64,000 nt of DNA from Fredinandcohnia aciditolerans (GCA_003640645.1 QGHH01000013.1:80346-144345), one strand, 5' to 3'; positions 17,361 through 27,440 are shown, counted from the first letter of the stretch. Numbers and translations: made by a program. The notes: generated by a model from the sequence alone, not told the origin.

Positions 17361-18885
17361 ACTGGTGAGGAGCTGTTGATTTTTTCTTTGGTTTCAAATA
17401 CAAACCAAGTTCTTTTTTATCTTTTGTTAATGAACGGTATAGTGAAATCATCATCAGCACCATAATAATCGAAAATGGAAAAGCTGCTGCAATAAGTGCA
17501 TTTTGTAATGCTTGGAGACCTCCACTATATAATAAAATAGCCGCAACAGTTGATTGGAGGATCCCCCATGTAAGTTTGACTGTGTTAGGTGGTGTAAGTG
17601 ATCCATTTGTGGTTAGCATGCCTAATACAAATGTAGCGGAATCTGCAGATGTAATAAAGAAGATTGCTACTAGAAAAATCGCAACCACTGATAAAACGAT
17701 TGACAGTGAAGATTGATTAAAGATAGCAAATAATACTTCTTCTGTTGCAAATTGCGTGAGATCAACAATACCTTCCTTTTGAACCTCAACAGCAGAAGTT
17801 CCAAATGTAGCAAACCATATAAAGCTTACCAATGCGGGTAGCAATAACACCCCGATTATAAATTGTCGAATTGTTCTTCCTTTTGAGACACGAGCAATAA
17901 AGATACCTACAAATGGTGACCAAGAAATCCACCATGCCCAATAGAAAATAGTCCAACCATTGATCCAAGAACGGTGTTCTTCATTAAGTGGAGCAATTCG
18001 GAAGCTCATCTGGACAATATTTTGTATATACCCACCAATGGTGTCCGTAAACATGTCAAGGATTAGTACAGTAGGGCCAGCAAAGAACATTAGTAGCAAA
18101 AGAGCAAGTGCTAAAATCATATTTGTATTGCTTAAATACTTAATTCCTTTACTTAATCCGGACCAAGCGGACATCATAAACAGGACCGTTACAATCGCAA
18201 TAATGATTAATTGAATGTAGAAACTATTTGGTATATCTAGTAAATAGGCTAATCCTCCATTAATTTGTGCCGCACCAAACCCTAGCGTAGTTGCTACACC
18301 TACAACCGTTGCAAATACAGCTAGTACATCAACCAAAGTACCTAGTTTTCCTTCCATAGCTTTTTTGCCTAAAACAGGCTTTAGTGTAGCTGAAATTAGA
18401 CCAGGTTCACCTTTTCTGTAATTAAAATAGGCTAAGGCAAGTGCTACAAGTGCATAAATGGCCCATGCATGTATTCCCCAATGGAAAAAAGTATACCGCA
18501 TCGATTCTTTTTGAGCAGCATTTGTAGCAGCATCCGCTAAAGGGGGTTCCATAAAGTGAGAAAGTGGTTCTGCAGCCCCCCAGAAGACAAGTCCAATCCC
18601 CATCCCTGCACTAAATAACATCGCAAACCATGATATATTTGAGTACTCAGGTTTTTCATCGGGCTTCCCTAATCGTATGGCACCAACAGGACTAAAGATA
18701 AGGAAAATGCAAAATAGCACAATGATTGTTACTAAAATGAGGTAATACCATCCAAAGGCAGAAGTAATGAAAGCCTGAATATTACCTGTGACTTCTTCAA
18801 AACTCTTTGGTGCTGAAACACCAAAGATCACAGCTGCAAGAACAATCGCAACTGAAATCCAAAAAACGTTAGAAATTTGTTTCAT
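17359..18885 (-). CDS. opuD: BCCT-family glycine betaine/choline-type transporter
   Basis: A 508-residue sodium- or proton-coupled transporter of the betaine-choline-carnitine family, used for osmoprotectant uptake. The family's twelve-helix pattern is visible. [22 protein letters not shown] is the conserved helix-3 segment, and the aromatic signature [30 protein letters not shown] lies in the middle (about 310-340). The length is typical of OpuD/BetL. The ATG at 18885 is preferred over the TTG one codon earlier, with AAAGGG upstream. The symbol is by family resemblance; substrate choice among betaine, choline and carnitine is unresolved. Confidence 0.88.
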   Translation of the reverse strand: MKQISNVFWISVAIVLAAVIFGVSAPKSFEEVTGNIQAFITSAFGWYYLILVTIIVLFCIFLIFSPVGAIRLGKPDEKPEYSNISWFAMLFSAGMGIGLVFWGAAEPLSHFMEPPLADAATNAAQKESMRYTFFHWGIHAWAIYALVALALAYFNYRKGEPGLISATLKPVLGKKAMEGKLGTLVDVLAVFATVVGVATTLGFGAAQINGGLAYLLDIPNSFYIQLIIIAIVTVLFMMSAWSGLSKGIKYLSNTNMILALALLLLMFFAGPTVLILDMFTDTIGGYIQNIVQMSFRIAPLNEEHRSWINGWTIFYWAWWISWSPFVGIFIARVSKGRTIRQFIIGVLLLPALVSFIWFATFGTSAVEVQKEGIVDLTQFATEEVLFAIFNQSSLSIVLSVVAIFLVAIFFITSADSATFVLGMLTTNGSLTPPNTVKLTWGILQSTVAAILLYSGGLQALQNALIAAAFPFSIIMVLMMISLYRSLTKDKKELGLYLKPKKKSTAPHQ

Positions 18886-19123
18886 CAAAAAACCCTTTCT
18901 TTCACATTAACTTTTATGTACACATATCTTTCCCACAAAAGTTTAGCTATATTAGGTTAACAGAGTTTACTACTTTTTGCCAATAATCCTGACTTTTGAT
19001 CTGAGCTGAGACGGTATGATTTGGTTAAACAAAAACTGAAAAAAAGTTGTAGATTTTATGATATTATTATCATAACTACAGAGAAAATGTCGATTTACAT
19101 ATAAATAAATCAGGGGAGACTTT

Positions 19124-21748
19124 ATGCTAGGATTTTTGCAGTTAAAAGGCAAAATAAATACCGATTTAATCCTATTAGTAACCCTGGTAGGATTCGTATT
19201 ATTAGCCTCTCATTTCAAATTAACGTTACTATATGGAATTACTTTTACATTTGCGAGTATTTCAATTTTTTTAATACTTCGTATCTTTGGCTATACCACC
19301 GCGATTGTAACGAGTTTAATTTCCATCTTTATTGCCATGATTTTTTCAAACAGTCCCTATTATGCAATGATCATGCTTGTTGAAGTCATATTTGTAGGAG
19401 CCTTTTTCTTACGAGGGCGAAAAGCAAAAATGTTTTTCGTTGACTTTTTTTTCTGGATTTTTATAGGAATAGCAATGCTCTTTATTTTCTGTCGAGAATC
19501 ACTGTCAGGCAGTGCACTCTATTTTCAAATCTGTAAAGATGTTGCAAATGGTCTTTTTAATGTATTAGTTGCAGATATGTTGCTAGCTTATTTTCCATTC
19601 TATAAGTTTGTTAAAAATAATCGAATCAGCAAAAATAATGTATCAGTACATCAGTTCCTATCCCAAATCACCATTTTAACAATTCTTGTTCCCTTCTTTA
19701 TTAGTGTAGTTACAAATACGTTAAACACCTTTGAAGTTATTAAGAAGGACTTAGTTAAAGTTAGTGAAACGAGAGCAAATCGGATAGAAAACGACCTGTA
19801 TCAACTAAAAAAAGCAAACGGAAGTATCGACGTTAATCAAATCGAAGAAATATTATGGCGAAATAAGAACCAAGAAACCGATATTACGGTATTGGACAAT
19901 AGAAATCATGTCATTTCATCGACAGCGTTGGCCGATTTTGATCCAAATATGTATGTAATTCGGAAGATTTCACCTAATGTTTTTGAGGCTTTACCGGTAG
20001 CTAACGATGAAATGCAGCCAATTACAAGATGGGATGATGCTTTTTATTTTTATATAAGAGATACGGATTCATACCGAATTATGTTGCAGTACCCAATCGC
20101 TGGGTATCAACAACAAATTTTTAATATTTCACTAGACCAGCTAAAATACTTACTAATTCTAGCAGTTTCAGCCATATTATTTGTTATGGCTGTCAGCAGA
20201 ATGCTTACGAATAACCTAAGGCAACTGACAACAATTACAACAGGACTACCACAAAAGCTCCGTTCTTTAGAAAATATTGAATGGCCGCAAGGTTCAATAT
20301 CAGAGCTTCGTATCCTGAGTAAAAATTTAAAGAAAATGGCTGATAAGCTGAAGGAATTATTTCAAGAGAGCATTGAGATGAACCACATTCTAAGAGAACA
20401 AACTTCAAGATTGAAGGAATCCGAGGACAAGCTTCATAAACTTGCTTTTTATGATAGTTTAACTTATTTACCTAATCGTTATTTCTTCCAAAAATATGTA
20501 CGTGAATTAATTCGAAATAACCATGACCAAATGTTTGCGATTATTTTTATCGACCTCAATCAATTTAAACAAATCAATGATACATTAGGTCATGATGCCG
20601 GGGATACACTTCTAAAAGCAACGGGTAACAAGCTAAAGAAGTTGCAAGAAGACACTAGACAGGTTTTCAGACTTGGAGGGGACGAGTTTGTTGTTGTCCA
20701 TTCTGTTGATAGCAGAGATGAGATAGATAAAACATTAGACATGATTGTCAAAGAATTTTCATCCTATTATACAATAGCGGGTCAAAATCACTATATAACT
20801 GCAAGTATAGGGGTCAGTGTATACCCGGAAGATGGTAAAGATCTAGATACATTAGTAAAATATGCTGACATTGCAATGTACACCTCGAAGGAGAAAGGTG
20901 GCAATACTGTTCAGTTTTTCAATGAGTCCATGAAAAATAAATTTCAAGAGCGTTTAGAAATAGAAAATGCTCTGCGTACTGCAGTGGATAAGGATCGTTT
21001 TGAGCAATATTATCAGCCGAAGACAATGGCAGGTAAGATCACAAGTATTGAAGCCTTGATTCGTTGGAATGATCCCATATTAGGGGTGGTCTCACCTGGA
21101 GTCTTTATTGAAGTGGCTGAGGAAATAGGCCTCATTTCGCAAGTTGATGAGTGGTCTCTCACCCAGGCTTGTAGACAAAATAAACAATGGCAGCTTGAAA
21201 ACCTTCTACATGTTCCGATTTCGGTAAACCTATCAGCCAAACATTTTCAACAAGATTATCTTGTTTCAATGGTAAATAGGGCATTGCATGATTCTGGATT
21301 AGAGCCACAATATTTAAAGCTTGAAATTACAGAAAGTGTGTTTATTACGAATCAACAGCATGTTGCTGATCGGATTCGAAAACTGAAAGAGCTGGGAGTT
21401 CAAATTTCAATTGATGATTTTGGAAAGGGATACTCTTCTCTCTATCAATTATTGAAGCTTCCAATTGACGAAATAAAAATCGACAGACAATTTATTCAAA
21501 ATATTGATAAAGATGAGAAAAAAGCGTTATTAGTAAAATCGATTTTTGATATTGCACATGGACTTCAGTTGAACGTGGTGGCAGAAGGTGTAGAAACTTG
21601 GAATGAATGTGATATCCTTGTAAACATGGGCTGCGACGAGATTCAAGGCTTTTTATTCAGTCGGCCAATTAATAAAGTGGATATGGTTGAATTTATTCAT
21701 AAAAAGTCAATAAAGTCTAAAGAGGCTGTCATAGGAGAAATAGACTGA
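19124..21748 (+). CDS. membrane GGDEF-EAL cyclic-di-GMP enzyme
   Basis: An 874-residue signalling protein. Residues 1-170 contain about six membrane helices. A second pair of helices brackets an extracytoplasmic sensor region (about 205-340), followed by a HAMP-like linker and a coiled coil to 430. The GGDEF domain (about 435-600) has an intact RLGGDEF near 517 and FIDLNQFKQINDTLGHDAGD, so diguanylate cyclase activity is plausible. The EAL domain (about 610-860) keeps EALIRW, NLSAKHF, EITES, DDFGKGYSS, KIDRQFI and VAEGVET, all needed for c-di-GMP hydrolysis. Both halves therefore look catalytically competent. It is monocistronic with its own terminator. The ATG has AGGGGA ahead. Confidence 0.93.
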   Translation: MLGFLQLKGKINTDLILLVTLVGFVLLASHFKLTLLYGITFTFASISIFLILRIFGYTTAIVTSLISIFIAMIFSNSPYYAMIMLVEVIFVGAFFLRGRKAKMFFVDFFFWIFIGIAMLFIFCRESLSGSALYFQICKDVANGLFNVLVADMLLAYFPFYKFVKNNRISKNNVSVHQFLSQITILTILVPFFISVVTNTLNTFEVIKKDLVKVSETRANRIENDLYQLKKANGSIDVNQIEEILWRNKNQETDITVLDNRNHVISSTALADFDPNMYVIRKISPNVFEALPVANDEMQPITRWDDAFYFYIRDTDSYRIMLQYPIAGYQQQIFNISLDQLKYLLILAVSAILFVMAVSRMLTNNLRQLTTITTGLPQKLRSLENIEWPQGSISELRILSKNLKKMADKLKELFQESIEMNHILREQTSRLKESEDKLHKLAFYDSLTYLPNRYFFQKYVRELIRNNHDQMFAIIFIDLNQFKQINDTLGHDAGDTLLKATGNKLKKLQEDTRQVFRLGGDEFVVVHSVDSRDEIDKTLDMIVKEFSSYYTIAGQNHYITASIGVSVYPEDGKDLDTLVKYADIAMYTSKEKGGNTVQFFNESMKNKFQERLEIENALRTAVDKDRFEQYYQPKTMAGKITSIEALIRWNDPILGVVSPGVFIEVAEEIGLISQVDEWSLTQACRQNKQWQLENLLHVPISVNLSAKHFQQDYLVSMVNRALHDSGLEPQYLKLEITESVFITNQQHVADRIRKLKELGVQISIDDFGKGYSSLYQLLKLPIDEIKIDRQFIQNIDKDEKKALLVKSIFDIAHGLQLNVVAEGVETWNECDILVNMGCDEIQGFLFSRPINKVDMVEFIHKKSIKSKEAVIGEID

Positions 21749-21750
21749 AT

Positions 21751-21785
21751 AAAAAGGAGGTTTCACATCGGAAACCTCCTTTTTA
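21751..21785 (+). terminator. intrinsic terminator after GGDEF-EAL gene
   Basis: Perfect arms AAAAAGGAGGTTTC and GAAACCTCCTTTTT with a six-base loop. Confidence 0.93.
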
Positions 21786-21876
21786 CATGTATTTACTGAA
21801 CGTTACACCTGCTAGAGGTCACAAGTTCTAAGGAAAGAGTTCGTCGTGCGTGCTTGTCGCCAATTAGAAACTCTTT

Positions 21877-22170
21877 CTATATTGTAATATTTACATCGCC
21901 GTCTTCTGTAATTTCAACGGTCGTGTAGCTCTCAAATGTTGACATTTCCGTAATTTCACGTTTCTCATTGCTTGCAAAACTTTCCATGTATCTTTGATAC
22001 GTTTCTGGATCCTTGACAATGTGATAGAAATACGTCATTTTTCCATCGCTATCGCTATGTGTCCTTAAGAAAAATCTGTCCTTAAACTCATTTTTAAACC
22101 ACTCTCTAGCTTCCATATGATTCGAAAAATCTGGCATGTTGTCATAAATAGATGTTATATCAATGTTCAT
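21877..22170 (-). CDS. small conserved-looking protein, unknown
   Basis: A 97-residue acidic soluble protein that I do not recognise. It has a helical N-terminal half (NHMEAREWFKNEFKDRF) and a strand-rich C-terminus (TFESYTTVEITEDGDVNI). A good GAGAGGTG site lies before the ATG. It has no signal peptide or cysteines. It stands alone on the minus strand, 74 bp from the benE 3' end. Coding is supported by the ribosome site and residue composition only. Confidence 0.65.
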   Translation of the reverse strand: MNIDITSIYDNMPDFSNHMEAREWFKNEFKDRFFLRTHSDSDGKMTYFYHIVKDPETYQRYMESFASNEKREITEMSTFESYTTVEITEDGDVNITI

Positions 22171-22244
22171 GTTGATTCACCTCTCATGAGATTTTCGGAT
22201 GTGTTTAGTATGTCCATCTATTTATAACACATCCATCGTGAACG

Positions 22245-23474
22245 TTATGCACCATGCTTGAGATTTTTTTCTACTTTTATCTTTCTTTCAAAGTCCTTTT
22301 TTTCAATTAAAAGGGAGACAAGAACACTACCTACAATCGCCCATAATGGGGCACCGATATGAAAGAAATTCACTCCAGACATTCCAATAATGAACGCAAA
22401 AAAGGCCCCCATCTGAAACTTTGTGTCGGAAAAAGCAATTTTAAGTGACGATAAGAGTACACCTATCATCGCTAAGCCTGCAATGGTACTCACAATTACA
22501 GCTGGCATCGCAATTACAAAAGGAACAACAAGTGCTGCAAATACACCAAAGCATGCAAATAAAACTCCATTTGATGCAGAAGCAGCATATCTACCTTCTT
22601 TTTTACCTGATTCATCAGAGGCACAAATAGCAGTCATTGGCCCTGCAGTGTTGATGGCGTGAGCTCCAAAAAAGGAGGCAATAAAACCAAAAACTGCACC
22701 AAAGATGGCCATCGCACTAATTGGCGGTTTATATCCTTTTGCCATTAGGATTCCTGTAGTTTGTGCATTCTCTGTACAAATGATTAAGATTGCAAGAGGG
22801 ATTGATAGAGAAATAATAGCGTTAATACTAAAGGTTGGAAGTTCTAGTTGAGGAAGCACATATGAACTTTGTACATTTGAAAAATTAAACTCATTCATGA
22901 CAATGGCAAGGAGTATCGAGACCACTAACGCTGATAAAACAGGTGGTATTTTTTTGATATATCGTGAGGATAACAAATAGACCAAGATGGCCGAACCAGC
23001 TAATAGAGGGGACACTTCAACAGAAGTAATCATCTCGAGTGCAAAACGCATCATGACACCAACAATCATTCCCATAACGATTGGAACTGGTATCCAATTC
23101 ATCACTTTATCGATTAATCCTGTTACCCCTAATATAAGAACAATGAGATTCGCTACAAGATAGGCTCCGATTGCTTCTTGTAATGAAAAATGCGACAAAG
23201 CACCTGCCACTAGCACAGCCCCAGCAATTGAATATGCCCCTGCAATCGGTTGTTTATATTTTAAAGATAAAAAGAGTCCTAATAACCCTCCGAAAAAATA
23301 CACGGCAAATAACCAGCTAATCGTTTGTTCGTGGGTTAAGCCACCGCTTGATGCACCTCCGATAATAATCAGTGCAGGGCCTGTACATCCGAAAATAGCT
23401 GCAACAACACCTGAACTAATCGTATTAACGTTTAGATTTCCGTATAGATCCTTGAATCTACTATTACCTTTCAT
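22245..23474 (-). CDS. benE: benzoate/H+ symporter, BenE family
   Basis: A 409-residue membrane transporter of the BenE family, with about eleven to twelve hydrophobic helices. Family segments include SGVVAAIFGCTGPALIIIGG near the N-terminus, then KYKQPIAGAYSIAGAVL and the mid-protein STENAQ-like ICTENAQTTGILMAKGYKPP. BenE imports benzoate with protons. The ATG at 23474 has AAGGAGG seven bases upstream; the longer frame start is unsupported. It is divergent from an enoyl-CoA hydratase gene, with about 280 bp between that holds two ACG-N13-CGT dyads. This links it to the benzoate-CoA ligase cluster. Confidence 0.88.
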   Translation of the reverse strand: MKGNSRFKDLYGNLNVNTISSGVVAAIFGCTGPALIIIGGASSGGLTHEQTISWLFAVYFFGGLLGLFLSLKYKQPIAGAYSIAGAVLVAGALSHFSLQEAIGAYLVANLIVLILGVTGLIDKVMNWIPVPIVMGMIVGVMMRFALEMITSVEVSPLLAGSAILVYLLSSRYIKKIPPVLSALVVSILLAIVMNEFNFSNVQSSYVLPQLELPTFSINAIISLSIPLAILIICTENAQTTGILMAKGYKPPISAMAIFGAVFGFIASFFGAHAINTAGPMTAICASDESGKKEGRYAASASNGVLFACFGVFAALVVPFVIAMPAVIVSTIAGLAMIGVLLSSLKIAFSDTKFQMGAFFAFIIGMSGVNFFHIGAPLWAIVGSVLVSLLIEKKDFERKIKVEKNLKHGA

Positions 23475-23558
23475 TTTAACCTCCTTGATTATCAAGATAT
23501 CCATGTTTCTAATAGAGCTTATGAATTTAATTTAATAATACCACAACCTAAGACAAAA

Positions 23559-23583
23559 ATTACGTATTTTTTACGAACGTTTT
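23559..23583. promoter_or_regulatory. candidate operator ATTACG-N13-CGTTTT (benE side)
   Basis: ATTACG at 23559-23564 and CGTTTT at 23578-23583 are separated by exactly 13 bases. It lies about 85 bp upstream of benE and shares the ACG-N13-CGT architecture with four other sites near catabolic genes. Confidence 0.5.
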
Positions 23584-23701
23584 AAAAACCTTCAAAAAGA
23601 TAGAATGAAAGAGTATTTAAGAGAAAAGATATTGTTTCCTTGCGAAAATGAGCAATTTACAGGCTTGATAATTAAAAAAAGATTCAGTATATTTGAAATT
23701 A

Positions 23702-23726
23702 ATTACGAAAGGTTCAAAAACGTAAT
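23702..23726. promoter_or_regulatory. candidate operator ATTACG-N13-CGTAAT (ech1)
   Basis: A perfect dyad: ATTACG at 23702-23707, 13 bases, CGTAAT at 23721-23726. It ends 25 bases before the ech1 start, where a bound protein would overlap the promoter or leader. It is the best-formed member of the five-site set. PaaX, encoded 1.6 kb downstream, is the obvious candidate binder, by inference. Confidence 0.6.
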
Positions 23727-23751
23727 ACATAATTCTAGGAGGTAATGAAGA

Positions 23752-24549
23752 ATGACAACTACAGTAAATGAAACAAAAACATTAACAGTAAAGAAAGCTA
23801 ATGGGATCGCTGAAGTTCACATTCATGTAAACAAAACAAACTCTTATGACCTCGAATATTACAAAGAATTAAATGCTGCGATTGATGATATTCGTTTTGA
23901 CAATGACATTAAAGTAGCTGTACTAATGAGTGATATGCCAAAATTCTTCTCAGCAGGAGCGAATATTAATTTCTTAAAGTCGGCTGAACCGCGCTTTAAA
24001 ACACAATTCTGCTTATTCTGTAACGAAACATTAGATAAAATTGCACGCTCTCCTCAAATCTGGATTGCTTGTTTAGAGGGCCACACAGTTGGTGGTGGGT
24101 TAGAAATGGCTCTAGCTTGTGACCTTCGTTTTATGGGAGACCAAGCAGGAAAAATTGGGCTTCCTGAAGTTTCCCTTGGCGTACTTGCAGGCACAGGTGG
24201 AACTCAGCGTCTAGCTCGTCAAGTTGGACACTCCAAAGCTCTTGACCTAAATATCACAGGTGAAACATTAACACCTCAAGAGGCACTAGATATTAACCTA
24301 GTAGATCGTGTGTTTCCACAAGAAGAAACAAGAGCGAAAACGTTAGAATACGCAGAAAAGATTGCGAACAGTGCAAGTTATGCAACTTCTAACATTAAGC
24401 TATCAATTATGAATGGAAAAGAAATGCCGCTTAACGTAGCGATCCGTTATGAAGGTGAGTTACAAAACCTATTATTCCGTTCACAAGATGCACAAGAAGG
24501 CCTTAGTGCGTTCATCGAAAAGCGTGAAGCTAACTGGAGTGGGAAATAA
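23752..24549 (+). CDS. enoyl-CoA hydratase/isomerase, copy 1
   Basis: A 265-residue crotonase-fold protein. FFSAGANINFLK is the CoA/oxyanion-hole region, HTVGGGLEMALACDLRF carries the first glutamate and GLPEVSLGVLAGTGGTQRL the second, so both catalytic glutamates of true hydratases are present. It would hydrate, or isomerise, ring-derived enoyl-CoA intermediates in the phenylacetate/benzoate route. It differs from copy 2 (35359-36153) at only nine residues beyond the first dozen. AGGAGG precedes the ATG. It is divergent from benE, with a perfect ATTACG-N13-CGTAAT dyad upstream and its own terminator, so it is a separate transcript. Confidence 0.9.
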   Translation: MTTTVNETKTLTVKKANGIAEVHIHVNKTNSYDLEYYKELNAAIDDIRFDNDIKVAVLMSDMPKFFSAGANINFLKSAEPRFKTQFCLFCNETLDKIARSPQIWIACLEGHTVGGGLEMALACDLRFMGDQAGKIGLPEVSLGVLAGTGGTQRLARQVGHSKALDLNITGETLTPQEALDINLVDRVFPQEETRAKTLEYAEKIANSASYATSNIKLSIMNGKEMPLNVAIRYEGELQNLLFRSQDAQEGLSAFIEKREANWSGK

Positions 24550-24565
24550 GGTCAACTGAATCCAT

Positions 24566-24597
24566 AGCGATGCCGGAAATTCCGGTATCGCTCTTTT
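24566..24597 (+). terminator. intrinsic terminator after ech1
   Basis: Arms AGCGATGCCGGAA and TTCCGGTATCGCT, followed by CTTTT. Confidence 0.9.
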
Positions 24598-24803
24598 AAA
24601 ATAGCCTACTAATTTCAAATTAATAATCTTAAGGCTCAGCGACCTTCGCGAGCCTTTTAGTTTCTAATGACAAGTTTCGGCGCCATCGGTTCTCAGGTCA
24701 TAAGCCAATTGCTTCGGAATGTATGTACACTTTCTGTTAGCGCTAGTCTTATACTTGTGGCCGATAAGCAGCGCCCTGCACTTTTCTAATAGGGGGATGA
24801 AAT

Positions 24804-25253
24804 GTGAGATCAAATGAATTTCAAGTCATTGTTAACTGGGGAGATACAGATAAAGCAGGTATTGTATACTACCCAAATTACTTTAAATGGTTCGACATTG
24901 CGGGTCATCAGTTTTTTAGAAGTTGTGGATTGTCACCAAACACCTTAGAAGAAGAACGTCAAATTATTTTGCCAATGCTTGATGCTAGATGTAGTTTTGA
25001 AAAGACATTATTATATGATGATATTATTACCATTAAAACTCAGGTTGAGGAAATTAAAACAAAAACAATCAAGCTAAGGCATGAGGTGTATAGAGGAGAA
25101 ACACGAACTGGACATGGATATGAAATCAGAGGGTGGGTAAAACAAACACCAGCTGAAATTAAAGCAGTTCCAATACCAGATGACGTAAAAGCCATTCTCA
25201 AAGAAGAACTCCACACAAATGAATCAGGAAAAAGACCACTTTTTAATGCATAA
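24804..25253 (+). CDS. acyl-CoA thioesterase, 4HBT/YbgC-type hotdog fold
   Basis: A 149-residue hotdog-fold thioesterase. The signature NWGDTDKAGIVYYPNYFKWFD (near residue 10) holds the catalytic aspartate of the 4-hydroxybenzoyl-CoA thioesterase family. The start is a GTG with AGGGGGATG nine bases ahead; the overlapping ATG two bases earlier meets a stop at once. In an aromatic-CoA cluster it probably rescues CoA from dead-end thioesters, the role that PaaI plays in other phenylacetate clusters. It precedes paaX by about 60 bp. Confidence 0.85.
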   Translation: MRSNEFQVIVNWGDTDKAGIVYYPNYFKWFDIAGHQFFRSCGLSPNTLEEERQIILPMLDARCSFEKTLLYDDIITIKTQVEEIKTKTIKLRHEVYRGETRTGHGYEIRGWVKQTPAEIKAVPIPDDVKAILKEELHTNESGKRPLFNA

Positions 25254-25315
25254 TCTCCAAAATCCTCTATAATGAAAGTAAAAATATTGAAAAATAATAA
25301 GTGTGGTGACGTACA

Positions 25316-26188
25316 ATGAAACCAAGGTCCTTAATGTTTACATTATATGGTGAATATATTAAATATTATGGAGGAGAAATTTGGGTAGGTAGTTTAATTG
25401 AATTAATGAAACAGTTTGGGATTTCCGAATCATCTGTAAGAGGCGCGTTATTTCGGATGGTTCAAAATCATTTACTGGAAGTACGAAAAGTAGGAAAGAA
25501 GAGCTATTATTCCGCTACATCAAAAGGCCGTGTTGATGAAGGGGTAAACAGGGTATATGCCACTCAAAACCATATTTGGGATCAGCAGTGGAGAATACTT
25601 ACATATTCTTTTCCTGAGGAAAAGCGAGAGATTCGAAATAAAATTCGTAAAGAACTAATTTGGACTGGGTTTGGCAACCTTACGAATAGTACCTTAGTGA
25701 CGCCTAATCCAGTTGAGGACCAAGTGACAGAGATGATTAAGGCAAATGGAATTGAGGAATATGTGTTTTTATTTACGTCATCTTCAATTGTTTCCCATGA
25801 TAACCAAAGTATCATTGATATCGGTTGGGACCTAAATTTGGTAAGAGATGAATATCAAACGTTCATTGATAAGTTTACACCTAAATTTGAGGAACTTCGT
25901 GAAAAAGCTTTAAATAACACATTAAAGGATGAGGAATGTTTTATTGAGAAAACTGTGTTGGTGCATGAGTATCGGAAATTCCTCTTCCAGGATCCAGGTT
26001 TCCCAAGAGATTTACTACCTGAAGGCTGGATTGGCATAAAGGCTAGAGAGTTATTCTGGAATATACATCAGCTTCTATCTATTCCGTCAATCCGCTACTT
26101 TGAGTCTGTCTTTGAGGGAGCTCCTGATCGTGAAATCCATATTGAACGTGATAAAGCAATCAATCCTTTTGGAGAAATCTACATTTAA
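25316..26188 (+). CDS. paaX: PaaX-family transcriptional repressor
   Basis: A 290-residue regulator of the PaaX family, which represses phenylacetate catabolism genes and is released by an aryl-CoA intermediate. The N-terminal ~70 residues form a winged helix (PRSLMFTLYGEYIKYYGGEIWVGSL, then GISESSVRGALFRMVQNHLL as the recognition helix region). A middle domain contains QQWRILTYSFPEEKREIRNKIRKEL, characteristic of PaaX, and a C-terminal domain has DPGFPRDLLPEGWIG. It is the only regulator within the island, so it is the leading candidate to bind the ACG-N13-CGT dyads. Ligand could be benzoyl-CoA or phenylacetyl-CoA. Confidence 0.92.
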   Translation: MKPRSLMFTLYGEYIKYYGGEIWVGSLIELMKQFGISESSVRGALFRMVQNHLLEVRKVGKKSYYSATSKGRVDEGVNRVYATQNHIWDQQWRILTYSFPEEKREIRNKIRKELIWTGFGNLTNSTLVTPNPVEDQVTEMIKANGIEEYVFLFTSSSIVSHDNQSIIDIGWDLNLVRDEYQTFIDKFTPKFEELREKALNNTLKDEECFIEKTVLVHEYRKFLFQDPGFPRDLLPEGWIGIKARELFWNIHQLLSIPSIRYFESVFEGAPDREIHIERDKAINPFGEIYI

Positions 26189-26280
26189 TTTTATTCAGTA
26201 AAGTCCTTTATTTTAGCGTTTGAGGAATTCGTTAAAAGAGTAACAATTCAGTTGGTGGATCCAACTCCGACTGAACAAAA

Positions 26281-26431
26281 TTAAGCCTCCGGCGGATGCC
26301 ACGATTTTTAGAGGATATTATTTGAGCATAAGATCAAAGACTAAATACGCCATCCCGGTGGCAAAGTCTTTGTGACACATCATGTGGGCCTAAAAATATC
26401 GGTATCAATACGCCAAGGCACTTTTGATCTT
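26281..26431 (+). repeat. structured intergenic element E1, copy a
   Basis: A ~150-bp element that recurs at 62341-62491. It contains nested complementary arms: CGATTTTTAG with CTAAAAATATCG, AAAGACT with AGTCTTT, GCCA with TGGC, and an outer AAGATCAAA with TTTTGATCTT. It ends about eleven bases before the MBL-fold gene start. Just upstream, GTTGGTGGATCCAAC (26251-26265) forms another hairpin. Confidence 0.75.
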
Positions 26432-26442
26432 AGGGGTGAGCC

Positions 26443-27402
26443 ATGAATATTGAAAAAATTGAATTTGGCGGCTATCGGATTGGGATCCCAGTTCCGTTTC
26501 CAATGAAGTATGTTTACTGTTATCTTTTTAAACAGAATGATGGCTATTGTCTGATTGATGTTGGGTTAAACTACTCAGCTGCACGAGATGCTTGGCAAGA
26601 AATTTTTGATCACTTAGGAATTACTTTTGGTGATGTTCATACAATTTATCTCACACACTTCCATCCGGATCACTCAGGTCTTTCAGGCTGGATGCAAGAA
26701 CAAACAGGTGCTGACCTTTTTATGAATGAAGTGGATGCAGCCATGATTGAGCGTGTATGGGGTGAGGGGAGCGTTCAGGTTGCGAGAATGAAAGAAATGG
26801 TTTTGCAACATGGGGTTCCTGAGGATTTAGCAGATGGTATCGCTGACCATATGAATAAACTACATAAGAATGTTCTTCCACTACCCGTTGTAAAACCTAT
26901 TGGAGCTACTATTGAGTTTGGTGATCAACAATGGTCTGTTATCCACACACCTGGGCATAGTGAAGGTCATGTATGTTTTTTTCATGAAAAAGAAGGTATC
27001 TTAATAGGCGGCGATCATATTCTTGAAAAAATTACACCGAATATTAGTGTATGGCCCGGTGCTAGCCAGCATCCATTACATGAATATATCGATTCATTAC
27101 GTAAAGTTAGAAAATATCCGATAAAAAAAATATACTCTGCCCATCATTCACCGGTTCCAAATGTAACTGAACGAATAGATGAACTCATCCAGCATCACGA
27201 GGAACGTCTCAATTATATTGAAACCTTAGCCGATCATAAAACGACATATGAGATTGCGAAGGTCTTGTTCTCGCATAGAGAACTTAACCCTCACCAATGG
27301 CGTTTTGCTATTGCAGAAACTATAGCGCACTTGAACTATTTAGAACGCGAAGGCCGAGTTACAAAGATTAAGCAAGATCCTATTATTTATGTTCAAAGTT
27401 GA
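26443..27402 (+). CDS. MBL-fold metallohydrolase
   Basis: A 319-residue metallo-beta-lactamase-fold hydrolase. THFHPDHSG (near 72) is the dinuclear zinc motif. Further ligands are supplied by HTPGHSEGH (near 168), GGDHIL and SAHHSP. A C-terminal winged-helix-like extension (about 250-319) follows, as in many MBL hydrolases acting on thioesters or glyoxalase-type substrates. It lies in the aromatic island and may hydrolyse a CoA thioester, but no substrate can be inferred with confidence. AGGGGTGAG precedes the ATG, and the structured E1 element forms its leader. Confidence 0.85.
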   Translation: MNIEKIEFGGYRIGIPVPFPMKYVYCYLFKQNDGYCLIDVGLNYSAARDAWQEIFDHLGITFGDVHTIYLTHFHPDHSGLSGWMQEQTGADLFMNEVDAAMIERVWGEGSVQVARMKEMVLQHGVPEDLADGIADHMNKLHKNVLPLPVVKPIGATIEFGDQQWSVIHTPGHSEGHVCFFHEKEGILIGGDHILEKITPNISVWPGASQHPLHEYIDSLRKVRKYPIKKIYSAHHSPVPNVTERIDELIQHHEERLNYIETLADHKTTYEIAKVLFSHRELNPHQWRFAIAETIAHLNYLEREGRVTKIKQDPIIYVQS

Positions 27403-27440
27403 AACTATACTAGGAAAATATCAAAGATAGAAGAGTTGGA

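Noticed and set aside
24600-24800. Possible further repeat element between ech1 and the thioesterase gene
   Set aside because: The stretch has repeat-like GC-rich words (GGCGCCATCGG, GGCCGATAAGC) but I found no second copy in the window and no clear fold.
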